DNA of 64,000 nt from Megamerina dolium (GCA_963854835.1 OY978525.1:60564855-60628854); one strand, 5' to 3'. Numbered from the stretch's first letter, positions 47,901-58,994 are shown. Notes: generated by a model from the sequence alone, not told the origin. Numbers and translations are program-made.

Positions 47901-50508
47901 TCAGCTCTGTATTTTTCGAGGACATCAACCAGCTGGATAGAGGCACCCTTCCTATAAAGGGACCGGACATTCCAGGTGCATATCCGTAAATCATTGTCCT
48001 TTTTTCGTTTGCGGGGGTCATCAACAAAAGCGGTAGTCCTTATCCGAGGCATATTTGTTTTTTTCATTGGAGGGTTTTTTATGTGGCGGGTCCCAAACCC
48101 AACGCACAACCTCTAACCGAGGAGATTTTCGCCAAACTGCCATTACCGCCCTGAATTTGTATGGATGTTGATAATGACCGTAAGAATGTCGGCCTACGAA
48201 GACGACTTAATCTATTGACAGCTGTTTGATCCTTTAACCATGTGTTATTGTGTACATAATGTTGTGAATATCATAAATTTGAGGCATATAATCGTTTTGT
48301 ATAAAAATAGTGTGTATTATACAAACCTCTAATGGTATGGAAACGTTGTTGCAACCAGAGGGTTCATTTACTTCTGTGCTGTTTATGGATTCAATGGATT
48401 CTGTGTATACAATAAATTGAGTCTACTAAATATATTAGGTATTAACAACACTTTTACTAGGTATGTACCTCTGTGAAATTGACCTTCTTCGACGTCTCTA
48501 GTTGAGTATTTATCAGTAGAATCTTTCATAAAATTGAAGCGATGTGTTATTGTATAAATCTTTAAATATTTGATACATACTAACTTGCTGTTGTTGCAAG
48601 CTCAAGCTCCCCATATTCTGTATTGGGAGTCTTAAATGGAATGATGAAGGGTTTATTCCGCATGTAACGAAAACTTTGTGCTAGAGATTTGTTTTGAGGA
48701 TTTAAATACGCCAGTCCAAGGTTCTGGCACCTTGCTCTTTTAATGCGGTTTTCGTCGAAAGTTCGTTCGGACTCCGAACGTCCAAAAGCATGAAGACTAA
48801 ATAAATATTGATTATAATTTGAGATGATTTCGATTTATTTAATATTTAAATTGAAGGTAGTATTTATCTACGTGTTAAACTTACGTTTTTAGGTGTGTTT
48901 GTGTTTTCGATTTCACTTGAATATCGGGCAGTGAAACACTCTTTTCAAGCGGTGGTTTGCTTAGATGTAAATTTTTTACTTTTTCACGCCGAATTGTTTC
49001 TGAATTGCTATTACCTAAATCATATTCATCAACTACAAAACATTCGTTTACTATTCCTGAGTTGAAATGCTTATTTCTGGCTTGATTGTCTTTTCGAGTG
49101 AACGTGCGTTGTGTCGTTTTTTTAATACTGCTTATACGATCAGATGAAATATTTGAGATGCCAGGTATAGCATTATTTGCGTTGATGCTCTTTATTGCAA
49201 GCTTTGGATTTGAATTTTTGTATCGGGATGGCAAATTGTGATCTTTTGCATCTACGATATTATCAGATACACTTACTGAGTCAAAATATGAGCATTGGTG
49301 CTTAGTTGATCTCTTTTGTACTAACAAATTTATTTCAGGTGTCTTAGTTATACATACTTTCCTTTCAGTTATTCGCACGAGACTTGTTGGTATAGCATAT
49401 GGTTGGGCGATTTTTTCACCATTGTGCAGCTTTTGTTGCTCTTTTTCGAAATACTGGTACAAACGATTGGTCCACTCACCCACGGTGCGAATATGCAACC
49501 ACATGTAATCCTCTTGTTCTGGCGCCGAACTTATGGTGAATGGATGCCATTCATATTTAGCAATGGCAGGTATGTTGACAAACATATAATCGCCTGGATG
49601 AAAGTTGAAATTGCATGGTCGCCTTATGACAAGGTGTATAACTTTCGAAGGTAGCAATAATCCTGAACTTATATAGGTCTTTCCGTGTTGACCGCACATC
49701 CAAGCGTAACGTAATACACGTTCTACAGTATAAATAAATCCTGGAAGTACAAACCACTTCCAAAAGTTTGGCCCATGCAAAAGCAGCAGCACCCAAAATG
49801 GAATGTAAAGTAAGTGAGTCCAATAAAATACTTCGAACGAGCCTTTCCGTCTCACAAACGGCTGTGAACAAGTAAATATTATAAATAATATGAGAAGTAA
49901 TACCATGCCAGTTGGATTGGCAAAACCAGGTATAAGACCAAATAATCCAGGTCGATTTGTTAGTAACCATTCACTGATTGTATAATGACCTGCATTTACT
50001 CTAGGGTCATTTACCACAATTATTGAGAAGTTAAAAAGATGCATCACTGTGTGCAATAGACTTAGTATCGAAATAACAAATCCAGTTAATTTATGTAGAT
50101 AGATGTGATTGTCCAGCGGAAGATATAAAGAGAGGCCTTGAGAGCGTAAATATGTTAGAGAGTGTCTTAACATTAGAACAAGGATCCACGCGCAATTGAA
50201 GTTGAGACATTGTCCTTTAATTTTCAATAAAGAAATTAATTTTTTATAAATTTTTGTAAATTACATACATACCACAAGTTCTTGCTATGATAACAAATCC
50301 GTTACTCGAACTGTATTCAACGGCTCGCGAAATGAAAAGGCAGAGGTTGATGGCGAAGTATACCAATAAGTATGATATGAAAATCTGATTATTTTTCATG
50401 TATGCGACGGTCAATTGATGTGGTATTGTTATTGAATTAAACAGTTTAGATTGGGGTTTGTTTACTGTTGGACCATCTTGAGCTGTAGGCATGAGCCATC
50501 TGTCAATT
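44177..50508 (-). CDS. Nox: NADPH oxidase (Nox5-like), 3' eight exons
   Basis: Membrane flavocytochrome that passes electrons from cytosolic NADPH through FAD and two haems to oxygen, making superoxide or peroxide. Exons on the minus strand: 50273-50508, 48885-50214, 48585-48796, 48469-48522, 48327-48400, 44594-44910, 44437-44533, 44177-44374. All junctions are GT...AG and keep frame, giving about 838 residues to the stop at 44177-44179. The protein has transmembrane helices with haem His pairs, an FAD motif (HPFTISSAPE), NADPH motifs (GTGIGVTPFA, FYCGPAQLA) and the C-terminal Phe. The upstream exons (EF hands in Nox5) are not found to the right, where transposon debris begins. An RTE element fills the intron 44911-48326. 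Confidence 0.95.
45077..48130 (-). mobile_element. Full-length RTE-type element in a Nox intron
   Basis: Flanked by a perfect 16-bp target duplication GCCAAACTGCCATTAC (45061-45076 and 48131-48146). 3054 bp long. On the minus strand it starts GAAAATCTCCTCGGTTAGAG and ends with a tetranucleotide tail (TAAG)n and no poly(A), as in RTE/BovB elements. It lies in the same orientation as Nox, between exons 44594-44910 and 48327-48400. Splice sites of Nox are untouched. Confidence 0.93.
45179..48109 (-). pseudogene. RTE endonuclease-reverse transcriptase, several frameshifts
   Basis: A single long ORF in pieces: 48109-47801 (LRICTWNVRSLYRKGASIQL, ADITALQEMRWTGQG: endonuclease start), 47774-46890 (IVLGDFNARVGKEG, TRNQIDHVVIDGRHASSVMD, DSDHYPVAAKVR: endonuclease end; then a basic linker), 46876-46160 (NNKAAGADGLPAELFKTGGD, CPVHKKGDSTICANYRGISL, LIGPYQCGFRPGKSTIDLIF), 46139-45903 (GFRQGDSLSCDFFNLIMEKI), 45912-45598 (LLAYADDIDIIGMN, the YADD box) and 45589-45179 (YGAEAWTISTSDERML, LRWLGHVERMEEHAPAKKVF). 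At least five frame changes; catalytic boxes are otherwise kept. Confidence 0.92.
48327..48796 (-). CDS. Nox: Nox exons: variable linker inside the FAD domain
   Basis: Three small exons (48585-48796, 48469-48522, 48327-48400). They encode LHAFGRSESERTFDENRIKR, FIIPFKTPNTEYGELELATT, NSTDKYSTRDVEEGQFHR and ESIESINSTEVNEPSGCNNV, ending SIPLE just before IYIDGPYGAP. Together with the end of the large exon this makes a low-complexity insert of about 230 residues between FTISSAPE...GEWTN and the GPYG motif. Frame continuity was checked at each junction. One alternative acceptor gave a stop, so 48522 was chosen. Confidence 0.85.
48885..50214 (-). CDS. Nox: Nox exon: haem-binding helices and FAD domain
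   Basis: The largest exon, 443 codons. The haem pairs are visible as HKLTGFVISILSLLHTVMH (helix III) and HLLYIPFWVLLLLHGPNFWK (helix V); the extracellular loop lies between SIIVVNDPRVNAGHY and NRPGLFGLIPGFANPTG. The FAD domain starts ERVLRYAW and contains HPGDYMFVNIPAIAKYEWHP with FTISSAPEQ. After GEWTNRLYQYFEKEQQKLHN it enters a long Ser/Asn/Lys-rich linker (ITERKVCITKTPEINLL onward) absent from mammalian Nox2. Confidence 0.95.
50273..50508 (-). CDS. Nox: Nox exon: first membrane segment
   Basis: Encodes IDRWLMPTAQDGPTVNKPQS to NGFVIIARTC. It carries one clear membrane helix (IFISYLLVYFAINLCLFISR), the first of the ferric-reductase-like core. The acceptor is TTTTGTCTAG, 1 nt before the Ile codon. 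The donor GTATGT splits the Gly codon joining ARTCG to QCLNFNCAW. Frames upstream (50517-50800) do not match Nox. Confidence 0.9.
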
Positions 50509-50819
50509 CTAGACAAAATAAAAATCAAAAAGAAATACATATTTATAGTGTATATTGTAATGTATATAATGCAGCAATTACATTCTATTTTTTTCCCCCC
50601 AATACGGAGATACTCTGACATTATGACCGTTAATATGACAATTCGCATTATCTTTTTCAAGGCAGAATCATCCTTCGAGTTAAGAAATTTTCTTGTGGTT
50701 GTTGTTGTGTTTTTCTCTAAATGAGAATCGAGAGAGAGAAGAGTTCTGAACTCTTTTTTTAGTAGATAACTTAAATTTAACAGTGTTGCTATATTATGCC
50801 ATACTGCCATATACATAAT

Positions 50820-51029
50820 TTTATCATGAAACTGTCATAAAAGACAGATATTTACATATGATATTTTGAAAGTGACGATGAATCTACCTTCAGACCTTTC
50901 TCTTCGTGAGAGAGGATGAGTAAGTTAGAAAAAAGTTCTGAACTAGAAAGATGAATTCGCCTTTATTCAGTATTGTTAAATATTAGGTACATTTTCAAAA
51001 TCAAAGACGATGATTTACTGTCAAATTGT
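50820..51029. other. Nox intron or upstream sequence, no feature
   Basis: Short AT-rich stretch between the Nox part and the non-LTR remnant. A purine-rich frame at 50640-50760 (minus) resembles no Nox domain. Confidence 0.5.
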
Positions 51030-52740
51030 GTTTATTAATTAGGTTCACTACTGGCAATATCGAGCGCACCATTCATGCTGGAAAAGGTATTCGAAAATTG
51101 TGTTCCAGGATGATATATGAAATCATTTTTGTTATTAAAAATTTTAAGTGAGACGATACCTTTCTCTAGTGAATTGAAATACCGCGGTATAACACTCGAC
51201 GAGACATTGCAGTGGTCATAACACATAACAAACACCATAAACAAAGCAAGGGCCAAAATTTAGATTAGCAAAAACTTTGTGGGAAAAAATTGGGGACTAA
51301 GTCCTACAATGTCACTGTGGCTTTACACAGCAATTATAAGACCCATAATTGCCTATGCGGCACCGATTTGGTGCAAAAAGCTGGACAAGGTTACAGCACA
51401 GGTCAAGGTCAAAAAAATTCAAAGACTAGCCTGCGTCTATGCAACAGAAGCAATGAAGTCAATTCCGACTGCTGCTCTTGAGGTCCTTTTAAATTTACCT
51501 CTCATTCATCTTTTCATTAAGAAAGATGCTTTGCAATTTGCACTAAAGCTGATTATTGGAAATGATGAAGGTTCCACTCGGCTATTAGAATCTCTTTCGA
51601 GAGAAGAAATAGTGACGAGCAGGTTTAATTTTACCCTTAGCGACTTCTGTAAAATCCAGTATAACTTCCAACATAACTTTAAGGTCACCCGCCCTGATAG
51701 GGTTAATTGGAACAGAATAGATCTCGCCCGGCAACTAATAGCCTAGACAGACGGCAGCCTAATTCCGGATTACCAAGTTAATTCGAATTAACTCGGGCAT
51801 TAACTGCAGCTCATCCGCATAAACTCTACGAGTTAATTCTCAAAATAAAAGAGGATTAGAGCAATTTGAGATGGCAACACTGCTTAAAATTGTCTATTGT
51901 GAATTTTTATCCATCCATTTTACAAAATATTAGGTATGTTCGCTAACAACAAATTTTCAACAATTGTTAACAGTTTTGAACATGAAAAGTGTTGGCGAAC
52001 AAATAAATACAGCTGTCAATTACGAACGGTGAATGTCAATTTATAAGTTTCTGATAGTTTTCAATTCACGTACTTCTTGTAGATTTTCTCATATCGAGAG
52101 TGATAGACGACAGAAATTGATAGTGATAGTAATGTAAGTGGACAGACCTAATAAAACTGCAATCAGCCATTTAGTTAATCCGCAATACTGCCGTCTGTCA
52201 GGTTATTATATTATTCGGATTCAGTGCGCCGGTAATCCGGAATCAGGCTGCCGTCTGTCTAGGCTATAAGTCTGCTGGTGCTAGAGCTGTGCTTAAGAGA
52301 TGAATCTGAAAGAGGAACATTAAATTGCTATATCTATATTCACTCTGATAGTAAAGCTGCATTGCTAGCACTTAGTGCTACTGAAACTAAATCCGAATTA
52401 GTTTGGGATTGTCTAATATTTCTAAAAAGACTATCATCTTATAACACAGTTCATTTGATATGGGTGCCAGGTCATACTGGGCATTTAAGAAACGAAAAGG
52501 CAGATGAGCTTGCAAGAAAAGGGGCACACAGTAAATTTATTGGAACAGAACCATTCTGTGGGCTGCCTTGGAGTTCCACCAAATATAAAAATAATACTTG
52601 GCTAGAAAGAATATCGCACCAATATTGGATGGAAACAAAATATATAAAGGCTTCGTTATTTAGGTAGTTATAACCCAGAACCGTCAGACATAGCGGACAA
52701 GTCTCCTAAAGATGTCTTTGAATTCCTAGTGAATACTAGA
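51030..52740 (+). pseudogene. Non-LTR element remnant with RNase H (I/LOA type), split by a MITE
   Basis: Plus strand: FSSELKYRGITLDETLQWS and MSLWLYTAIIRPIIAYAAPI with KIQRLACVYATEAMKSIPTA (end of reverse transcriptase, 51150-51480); then to ARQLIA at 51745. After the MITE the RNase H domain follows: YIHSDSKAALLALSATETKS, HLIWVPGHTGHLRNEKADEL ARK (52330-52530) and PFCGLPWSSTKYKNNTWLER. The order reverse transcriptase then RNase H with a VPGH motif is that of the I, LOA and R1-related clades. The 5' part is absent. Confidence 0.82.
51741..52264. mobile_element. 524-bp MITE with 34-bp terminal inverted repeats
   Basis: The ends 51741-51774 and 52231-52264 are inverted copies with one mismatch, starting GCCTAGACAGACGGCAGCCT. 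TA flanks both sides. It has no coding capacity. It sits between the reverse transcriptase and RNase H parts of the non-LTR remnant, whose halves otherwise match up. TA target and TIR length suggest a Tc1/mariner-related source, not proven. Confidence 0.9.
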
Positions 52741-52805
52741 CTTAAGGAGTACTTGTAAATTTTCAGTGTGTGTCACAATAGGTCTATTTTGGCCGCAGTG
52801 ACAAG

Positions 52806-53650
<845 letters not shown>

Positions 53651-53740
53651 TATATTTGGATATATTAAAAAACAAAAATTAGTAGATTCGCTAGGAAGAG
53701 ACAATTTATGGAACCGTTCGATAATTAGTGCTTTTGTTGT
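53651..53740. repeat. Fragment of element B-like protease region
   Basis: About 75 bp (TTAGTAGATTCGCTAGGAAG, then GACAATTTATGGAACCGTTC) matches 59700-59760 and, more distantly, 17165-17215. Confidence 0.7.
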
Positions 53741-54108
53741 TATTAAAAAAAAATAAATAAATATGTGGCACTTAAAGCCCCGAAGGGCTCATTGGCCGAG
53801 CTTCTCTTCAATTACTGTTGTGCGTGTAAAATTTTAGACAGTATTAGAAGGGACCTACTTATTTTAGCCGGTTCCGAACGGCAGAACCCTTGCGATATCA
53901 CTTTTTCTGAGCTTTGTCACAGAGTTCTTTTAGAAGCTTTTCATGGCAAGTTGTTACTGTCGGAAGAATTGCTAATTGCTTGCCGACAGGTGAGTACCGT
54001 TCGAAAGGTAAATCTTTTCGATATTAAATTTATTATGCATGAGCCGGGGATTGAACCACGACCTACAGATCAGAAGGCCAACACACTAACCACTGAGCCA
54101 CGGCACCG
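53741..54108 (-). mobile_element. tRNA-derived SINE, copy 3
   Basis: Same family as 14847-15203: A box (complement near 54090-54100), B box (complement of GGGATTGAACC near 54047-54057), body with a GGCAAGTTGTTACTGTCGGA block, and a T-rich 3' tail at the left (minus strand). No clear target duplication was found. Confidence 0.85.
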
Positions 54109-54850
54109 ACCGATTTTATTTTGGTATGATTTATTTTTGAATTATGGTTACTGCAATAATTATGCAGAAATCGAAGTCAACGTTCTTTATGTTTTGCTTT
54201 CATTTCGCACTAACCTTTTTGCGCGTGTTTTATGTATGGATGAATACAAGGTGATTTTTAACCGTCGTGAGCCAAAATATGTCGCAATAGTTATGCGTCC
54301 ATATTTTGACTCACGACATCCTTCCCCCCTATAGTAACAAAAAATTATCAATGTGAAAGATTGATCGTTTTTTCTTTTACAAGTTAGTAATATATACATA
54401 CTGTGTGTTCATATTATACATTCTAATAAATCGTTATACCTAATTAGTTGCTACTCGCAATCTACCAGTGCGGATGACGGTTTCCTTGGTGTTCCACTGC
54501 TGTTGAGTTGTCTTCTTAAGCCTAGTTGGATTTGAACTTGCCGTTGTTTGATTATTTACGTTCGATGTTGAAACTTCTGCTTTTTGTGGTGGAATATATC
54601 TCGCTGTACTGCACTCTTTCATCTTCGCGGTTTTGAGTGTGATGTTGGCCATAATTTCGACCGGTTGAGATTTAGGATTAATTTTCTCTCTCTCTCTCTC
54701 TCTCTCTTTATCTCTCTCTTTCTTTGGTGCTACTGTTGTATTTTTCTCACAGTAATAAAGTGGGGCCCAATAATATACATTTTAGAGATTAGCCGAATCA
54801 GACCACTTGTATGGGTCCCTTTTCGTCCCTCAAATCGTGTGTTAATTATT
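54109..54850. other. Mixed non-coding region with (CT)n tract
   Basis: Contains an inverted pair of LTR-tip-like sequences (54264-54317), a (CT)n microsatellite (about 54685-54726) and a minus-strand frame (54440-54652) without recognisable domain. Confidence 0.5.
54264..54317. repeat. 54-bp hairpin of facing LTR-tip sequences
   Basis: GTCGTGAGCCAAAATATG (54264-54281) and its inverted copy CATATTTTGACTCACGAC (54300-54317), one mismatch. The tip CATATTTTGGCTCACAACA ends the LTR of element B (19481-19499), so these look like two head-to-head LTR ends. Confidence 0.65.
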
Positions 54851-56890
54851 TGTTTGGTTGCAGAATTCTTCTACTTCCTTCCTCATAATAACATCACGCG
54901 TTAGTTCAAGCATGTCTTTGTAGGGGATGTTCCATATTTCGAGTTCTTCAATAAATTGGAGACCCAGTGTAGACATCCTCTTGCTTGCCAATGCAGGACA
55001 CTGGCACACTATGCCGCTGCCTCTGCCTCTTCCATGCATAATCTGCAAATGTCAGCATCCTCCTATTCAACAAGACCCATCTTGCTGAGATGGTACCTGA
55101 AATTGCCATGCCCAGTTATTAATGCAGTCAACCAGCTTAGAGTTAACCGTTCTAGACTGAGAGCCCTCCCCGATTCACTGCTCTTTGATAGCCTCAACGA
55201 AGCCTGTCTACAAGTGGATAAGTTATCCCATCTCGTGAGATGGAGTTTCTTTATTCACTCTTCGACCTTTGCCCTCACCATCCCGTTGCTAAGAGCAACT
55301 ACTGTATCCGGTCCATAAAACTCAGCTTCAGATCCTTGTCTAGCCAAGGCGTCGGCAGCTTCATTTTGTTCTATACCAATGTGTGTCTTCACCCACATAA
55401 GAGTAAGCGCATTACTACGAGCACACCCGTTAAGTTTCTGAACACATTCGAGCGCCAACTTAGAAGATACCGTAGGTTGTTGCAGCCGCCTGACCACCGC
55501 CTGGTTATCGAGTGCTAGCAAGAGTTTCTTACATTGCACCTTTCCATCTAGTAGATGGTCTAGCGCATGCATTAGACCAAGCATTTCTGCTTGATAGACC
55601 GATACGTATCTTCCCAGATTCAGAGTGCATGATAGTCCCAACTCTTTAGAGAAGATTCCAGCACCCGTCCTGTCATCCATTAATGAACCATCTGTGAAAA
55701 TACTGATGTCATTTTCCTCACATACATCAAGTGTGAGGCCGTCTTCAATGAGTGTTCTGTGTGACTTTCCAGTCATCTTCAGCCTGCCCATTCCTTCTAT
55801 TGGCATTTGCGCCTCCTTTGCACTGCTATATAACAGTGACAGGATGCTCCTGTGACTTATCTCCGTGCCGAATCCATACCAATTATTAGTTGTCTTGAGA
55901 CGTAATGTTGTTAAAGCCGCCGACTTCATAATATGCAAGTCCAACGGCAGCAGCCCCAGAAAGATTTCCAATGCCTATACTGGGGTCGTCCGGACAGCTC
56001 CGGTAATCCCAATACAAGCCCCTATCTAACTTGCTTTTCGCGGTCTTTTGGGTGACCTTAGACCACCAGACCACAGCAGCATACGCTATTAAGGGCCTTA
56101 CCATCGTTGTGTAGATCCAGTGCGCAGCTCTGGGAGTAATTCCCCACATGAGACCGAACACTCTCTTAAACTGATGCAATACCTGCTTGCCCTTCTGGAT
56201 TTTTGCCATCGACGTGACTATTCCAAGTCAGCTTGTTATCCAGCATGACACTTATATACTTTACTTTCTTGCAAACGTTGATGTTCGATCCAAAAAGCTT
56301 AAAGGGGTCTATTGTTAGCCCAGTCCTCCTTTTAGTAAAGAGTACTGTTTCCGACTTACTAGCATTTACAGAGAGACCTTGTTCCGTGCACCATTCTTCA
56401 ACCATTTTGAGTGCACCTATCTTGGTATCCTAAATAGTGTCCGGAAACTCACCGCTCACCGTTACCGCTATGTCATGTGCATACCCGACGGTGTGTATGC
56501 CTTTTGAGTCCAGAAGCTGGAGTAGGAAATCGACCGTGATGCTCCAAAAGATGAGCGATAATACGCCCCCCTGGGGATACCCTTTGACTACCACAACTTT
56601 TAGCCTATAGCTCCCATTTGGAAAGTTTATCGCCCTTTTCCTCAGCATGCTGTCCACCCACCTTATAATGGTTGCGTTGACTTCGTTGACTTTACGAGGT
56701 GCAAGGGCCATCCTTAGTTTATTGAAACCAATCTTATCGAAGGCACATTCTATATCGATAAAAGTAGACATAGATATCCCTCCTGGTCTGGTAGTGTTTC
56801 CGCAAGGTAACGTGTATAACTGCCTCTACCGGGTGGAGCTAGCGCAATCCTTGTTGAACTCATCGCAAGTTAACTCACTGGCTGCCATGT
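54850..56890 (-). pseudogene. Non-LTR reverse transcriptase and RNase H (I/LOA type), left arm
   Basis: Minus strand. Reverse transcriptase: MSTFIDIECAFDKIGFNKLR (56771), VVKGYPQGGVLSLIFWSITV, VGYAHDIAVTVSG (the YADD box reads YAHD, a lost catalytic Asp), WCTEQGLSVNASKSETVLFT. Then WIYTTMVRPLIAYAAVVWWS, IMKSAALTTLRLKTTNNWYG and RNase H: DISIFTDGSLMDDRTGAGIF, VSVYQAEMLGLMHALDHLLD, LMWVKTHIGIEQNEAADALA. The end has VCQCPALASKRMSTLGLQFI (about 54990), a zinc-knuckle-like tail. Frame changes near 56405, 56170 and 55970. An identical inverted copy is at 62089-64000. Confidence 0.88.
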
Positions 56891-56892
56891 AG

Positions 56893-57066
56893 TTTGATCT
56901 GACCGCTATGTGATGATACCTTTATTTGTTCATGAGGGATAGTCATGTAGCTTGCTCTGCTTACTATGTGATGGCGCCTTCATTATTATTAATGGGGGCT
57001 CTCCACATGGAGATCACCGGGCAACATCCTCCTGGCACCCGCTGGGATGCGGCTGAAATGAGTGGC
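56893..57066. repeat. Two ~59-bp diverged tandem units
   Basis: CATGTAG(T/C)TTG...CTATGTGATG occurs twice (about 56887 and 56946) between the non-LTR remnant and the RTE 5' end. No gene. Confidence 0.5.
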
Positions 57067-57617
57067 GAAAATCGCCTCGGTTAGAGGTTGTACTTTGGGT
57101 TTGGGATCCGCCACATAAAAAATCCCCCCAATGAAGAAAACGGCAATGCCTCGAATAAGGACTAACGCTTTTGTTGATGACCCCGCAAATGAAAAAGGAC
57201 CACGATTTACGGATATGCACCTGGAATGTCCTGTCCCTTTATAGGGAAGGAACCTCTATCCAGCTGGTTGATGTCCTCGAAAAATACAGAGCTGACATCA
57301 CCGCTCCCCAGGAAATGCGATGGACGGGACAGGGCTGCTCCAAAAGAGCGTCCTGTGACATATACTACAGTTGCCATGCTGAAAGGCACGGATTAGGATG
57401 CGGATTTTTAGTCAGCAAGAGACTACGACATCTTGTCTCACAATTCACGCCTGTGAACGAGCGGTTGGCCTCAATCCGCATCAAGGCAAAATTCTTCAAC
57501 ATCAGCATTATATGTGCCCACGCTCCGACGGATGAGAAGGACAATGTGACCAAGGCGAGCTCTTTCAGCGCCTCGAAGAAGTTAACGACCGCTGCACCCG
57601 CCAGGATATCAAAAGCG
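57067..57617 (+). pseudogene. RTE 5' end and endonuclease start, left arm
   Basis: Begins GAAAATCGCCTCGGTTAGAG, the same 5' end as the full element in the Nox intron, so this copy is 5' complete. Endonuclease frame: DLRICTWNVLSLYREGTSIQ, ADITAPQEMRWTGQGCSKRA, NISIICAHAPTDEKDNVTKA. It is interrupted at 57617 by the foldback element and resumes at 59003 (TGCTTGGCGACTTTAATGCC) for about 65 bp. Confidence 0.88.
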
Positions 57618-58994
57618 GGAACAAGTGGAGAATACGAACTCAGAAGGAAAAAAAAATAAATAATTGCCTCGAATAGAGCCTCGTTTTGTGAATATAAAAA
57701 GTAAAAAATTTGTCTCTGCAAATGCCCATACAAGGAGTGGCTCAAGGTCAAAGTTCAAAATTGAGGTCGAGATTATTCGATAGAGACGTAATTTTTTTCT
57801 ATAATATGGGCATCATAAGAAAGGTTTTTGAAATACCTTTCTATTGATATATATAATTTAATACCTATTTTTTACATTTTAAAAGTTATTATCAAAACTA
57901 TAAATTTGAAATTTTTTTTTTTCAAAAACCAATTTTTTTTCGAAAATAAGCCTTATTTACCTATCGAAAATTTAGCACCATACTAAAGCTTATACAATAC
58001 CTTTACAACGGTGTATAAAACATATTTTTCCAGAATTTGTATGCATTTCAAAAATTGTTTTCAAGCTGATACTTCATCAAGTGTTTCCAATATGGACGGC
58101 TTTCGATACAATTACCTGCATGTCTTCAAATTCAGTATCGCAACCAACAGTATTTTAGGACAAAAGCTCTTTCGATAGCCGGCCTTCGGCCGGGCGCAAA
58201 AAAAATAAACCTTATAGGCCCGATGCCGGCTTCGCGACTAATAGTATTTTAGGACTAAAGCTTTTTTGATAGCCGGCCTTCGGCCGGGCGCTAAAAAAAT
58301 AACCCTTATAGGCCCGACGCCGGCTTCGCGACCAACAGTATTTTAGGACAAATGTTTTTTTGATAACCGGCCTTCGGCCGGGCGCAAAAAAGATAACCCT
58401 TATAGGCCCGACGCCGGCTTCGCGACCAACAGTATTTTAGGACAAAATCTTAATTCTTTTGTCTATGTCTACCGCTATGATTATAACTGCCTCACTATTC
58501 CTCTGTGCACATATTTGCTATAGCGAAAGTATGACCATAAAAAAATATATTCAAAATATATAAAAATTCTTTAAAAATATATTTTATATACCATTGGAAA
58601 GGTAATCCTATGATCTTTGAAATAATATATAATTTTTGATAGGTTAATGGGGGACTTTTTCGAAAAAAAAATCGGTTTTTACAAAATTTTTATAAAAAAT
58701 TTATAATTTTCTTCATAATATTTAAAAAGTTAAAAATTCATATAAAATATTCATATTCATATAAAATATATAAAGGTATTAAAATTACCTGTGTTTTGAT
58801 ACCCATATTGTAGAAAAAACTTGTTTGTCTCTCAAGTAATCTCGACCTCAATTTTGAACTTTGACCTTGAACCACGCCTTGTGTGGGCATTTGCAGAGAC
58901 AAATTTTTTATTTTTTATATTCACAAAATGAAGCTCTATCCGAGGCAATTTTTTATTTTTTTTTCCTTCTGCGTCCGTATTCTGCACTTATGCC
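57618..58994. mobile_element. 1377-bp foldback element with GC-rich hairpin core, left arm
   Basis: Inserted in the RTE endonuclease with an 8-bp target duplication CAAAATCG (58995-59002; left copy CAAAAGCG at 57610-57617). The ends are GGAACAAGTGG and, inverted, GGCATAAGTGC, both followed by AGAATACG. The two outer halves of about 500 bp are diverged inverted repeats (for example TTGTCTCTGCAAATGCCC at 57711 and inverted near 58895). The centre holds a tandem array of GC-rich hairpins (58138-58448). No reading frame. TSD length and GG ends recall the Merlin superfamily, long repeats recall Galileo/Foldback; I cannot decide. Confidence 0.85.
58138..58448. repeat. ~95-bp tandem repeat, GC-rich hairpins (3 units plus part)
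   Basis: AGTATTTTAGGAC starts at about 58148, 58242, 58337 and 58431. Each unit holds CCGGCCTTCGGCCGG, a perfect 6-bp stem with TTC loop, and GCCGGCTTCGCGAC. The GC content stands out sharply from the AT-rich flanks. Confidence 0.92.

Noticed and set aside
50517..50816. Further upstream Nox exon
   Set aside because: The frame gives a low-complexity peptide with no EF hand or Nox motif and no supported splice donor.
58138..58448. CRISPR array
   Set aside because: The repeats are contiguous tandem units of about 95 bp without unique spacers, in a eukaryotic transposon.
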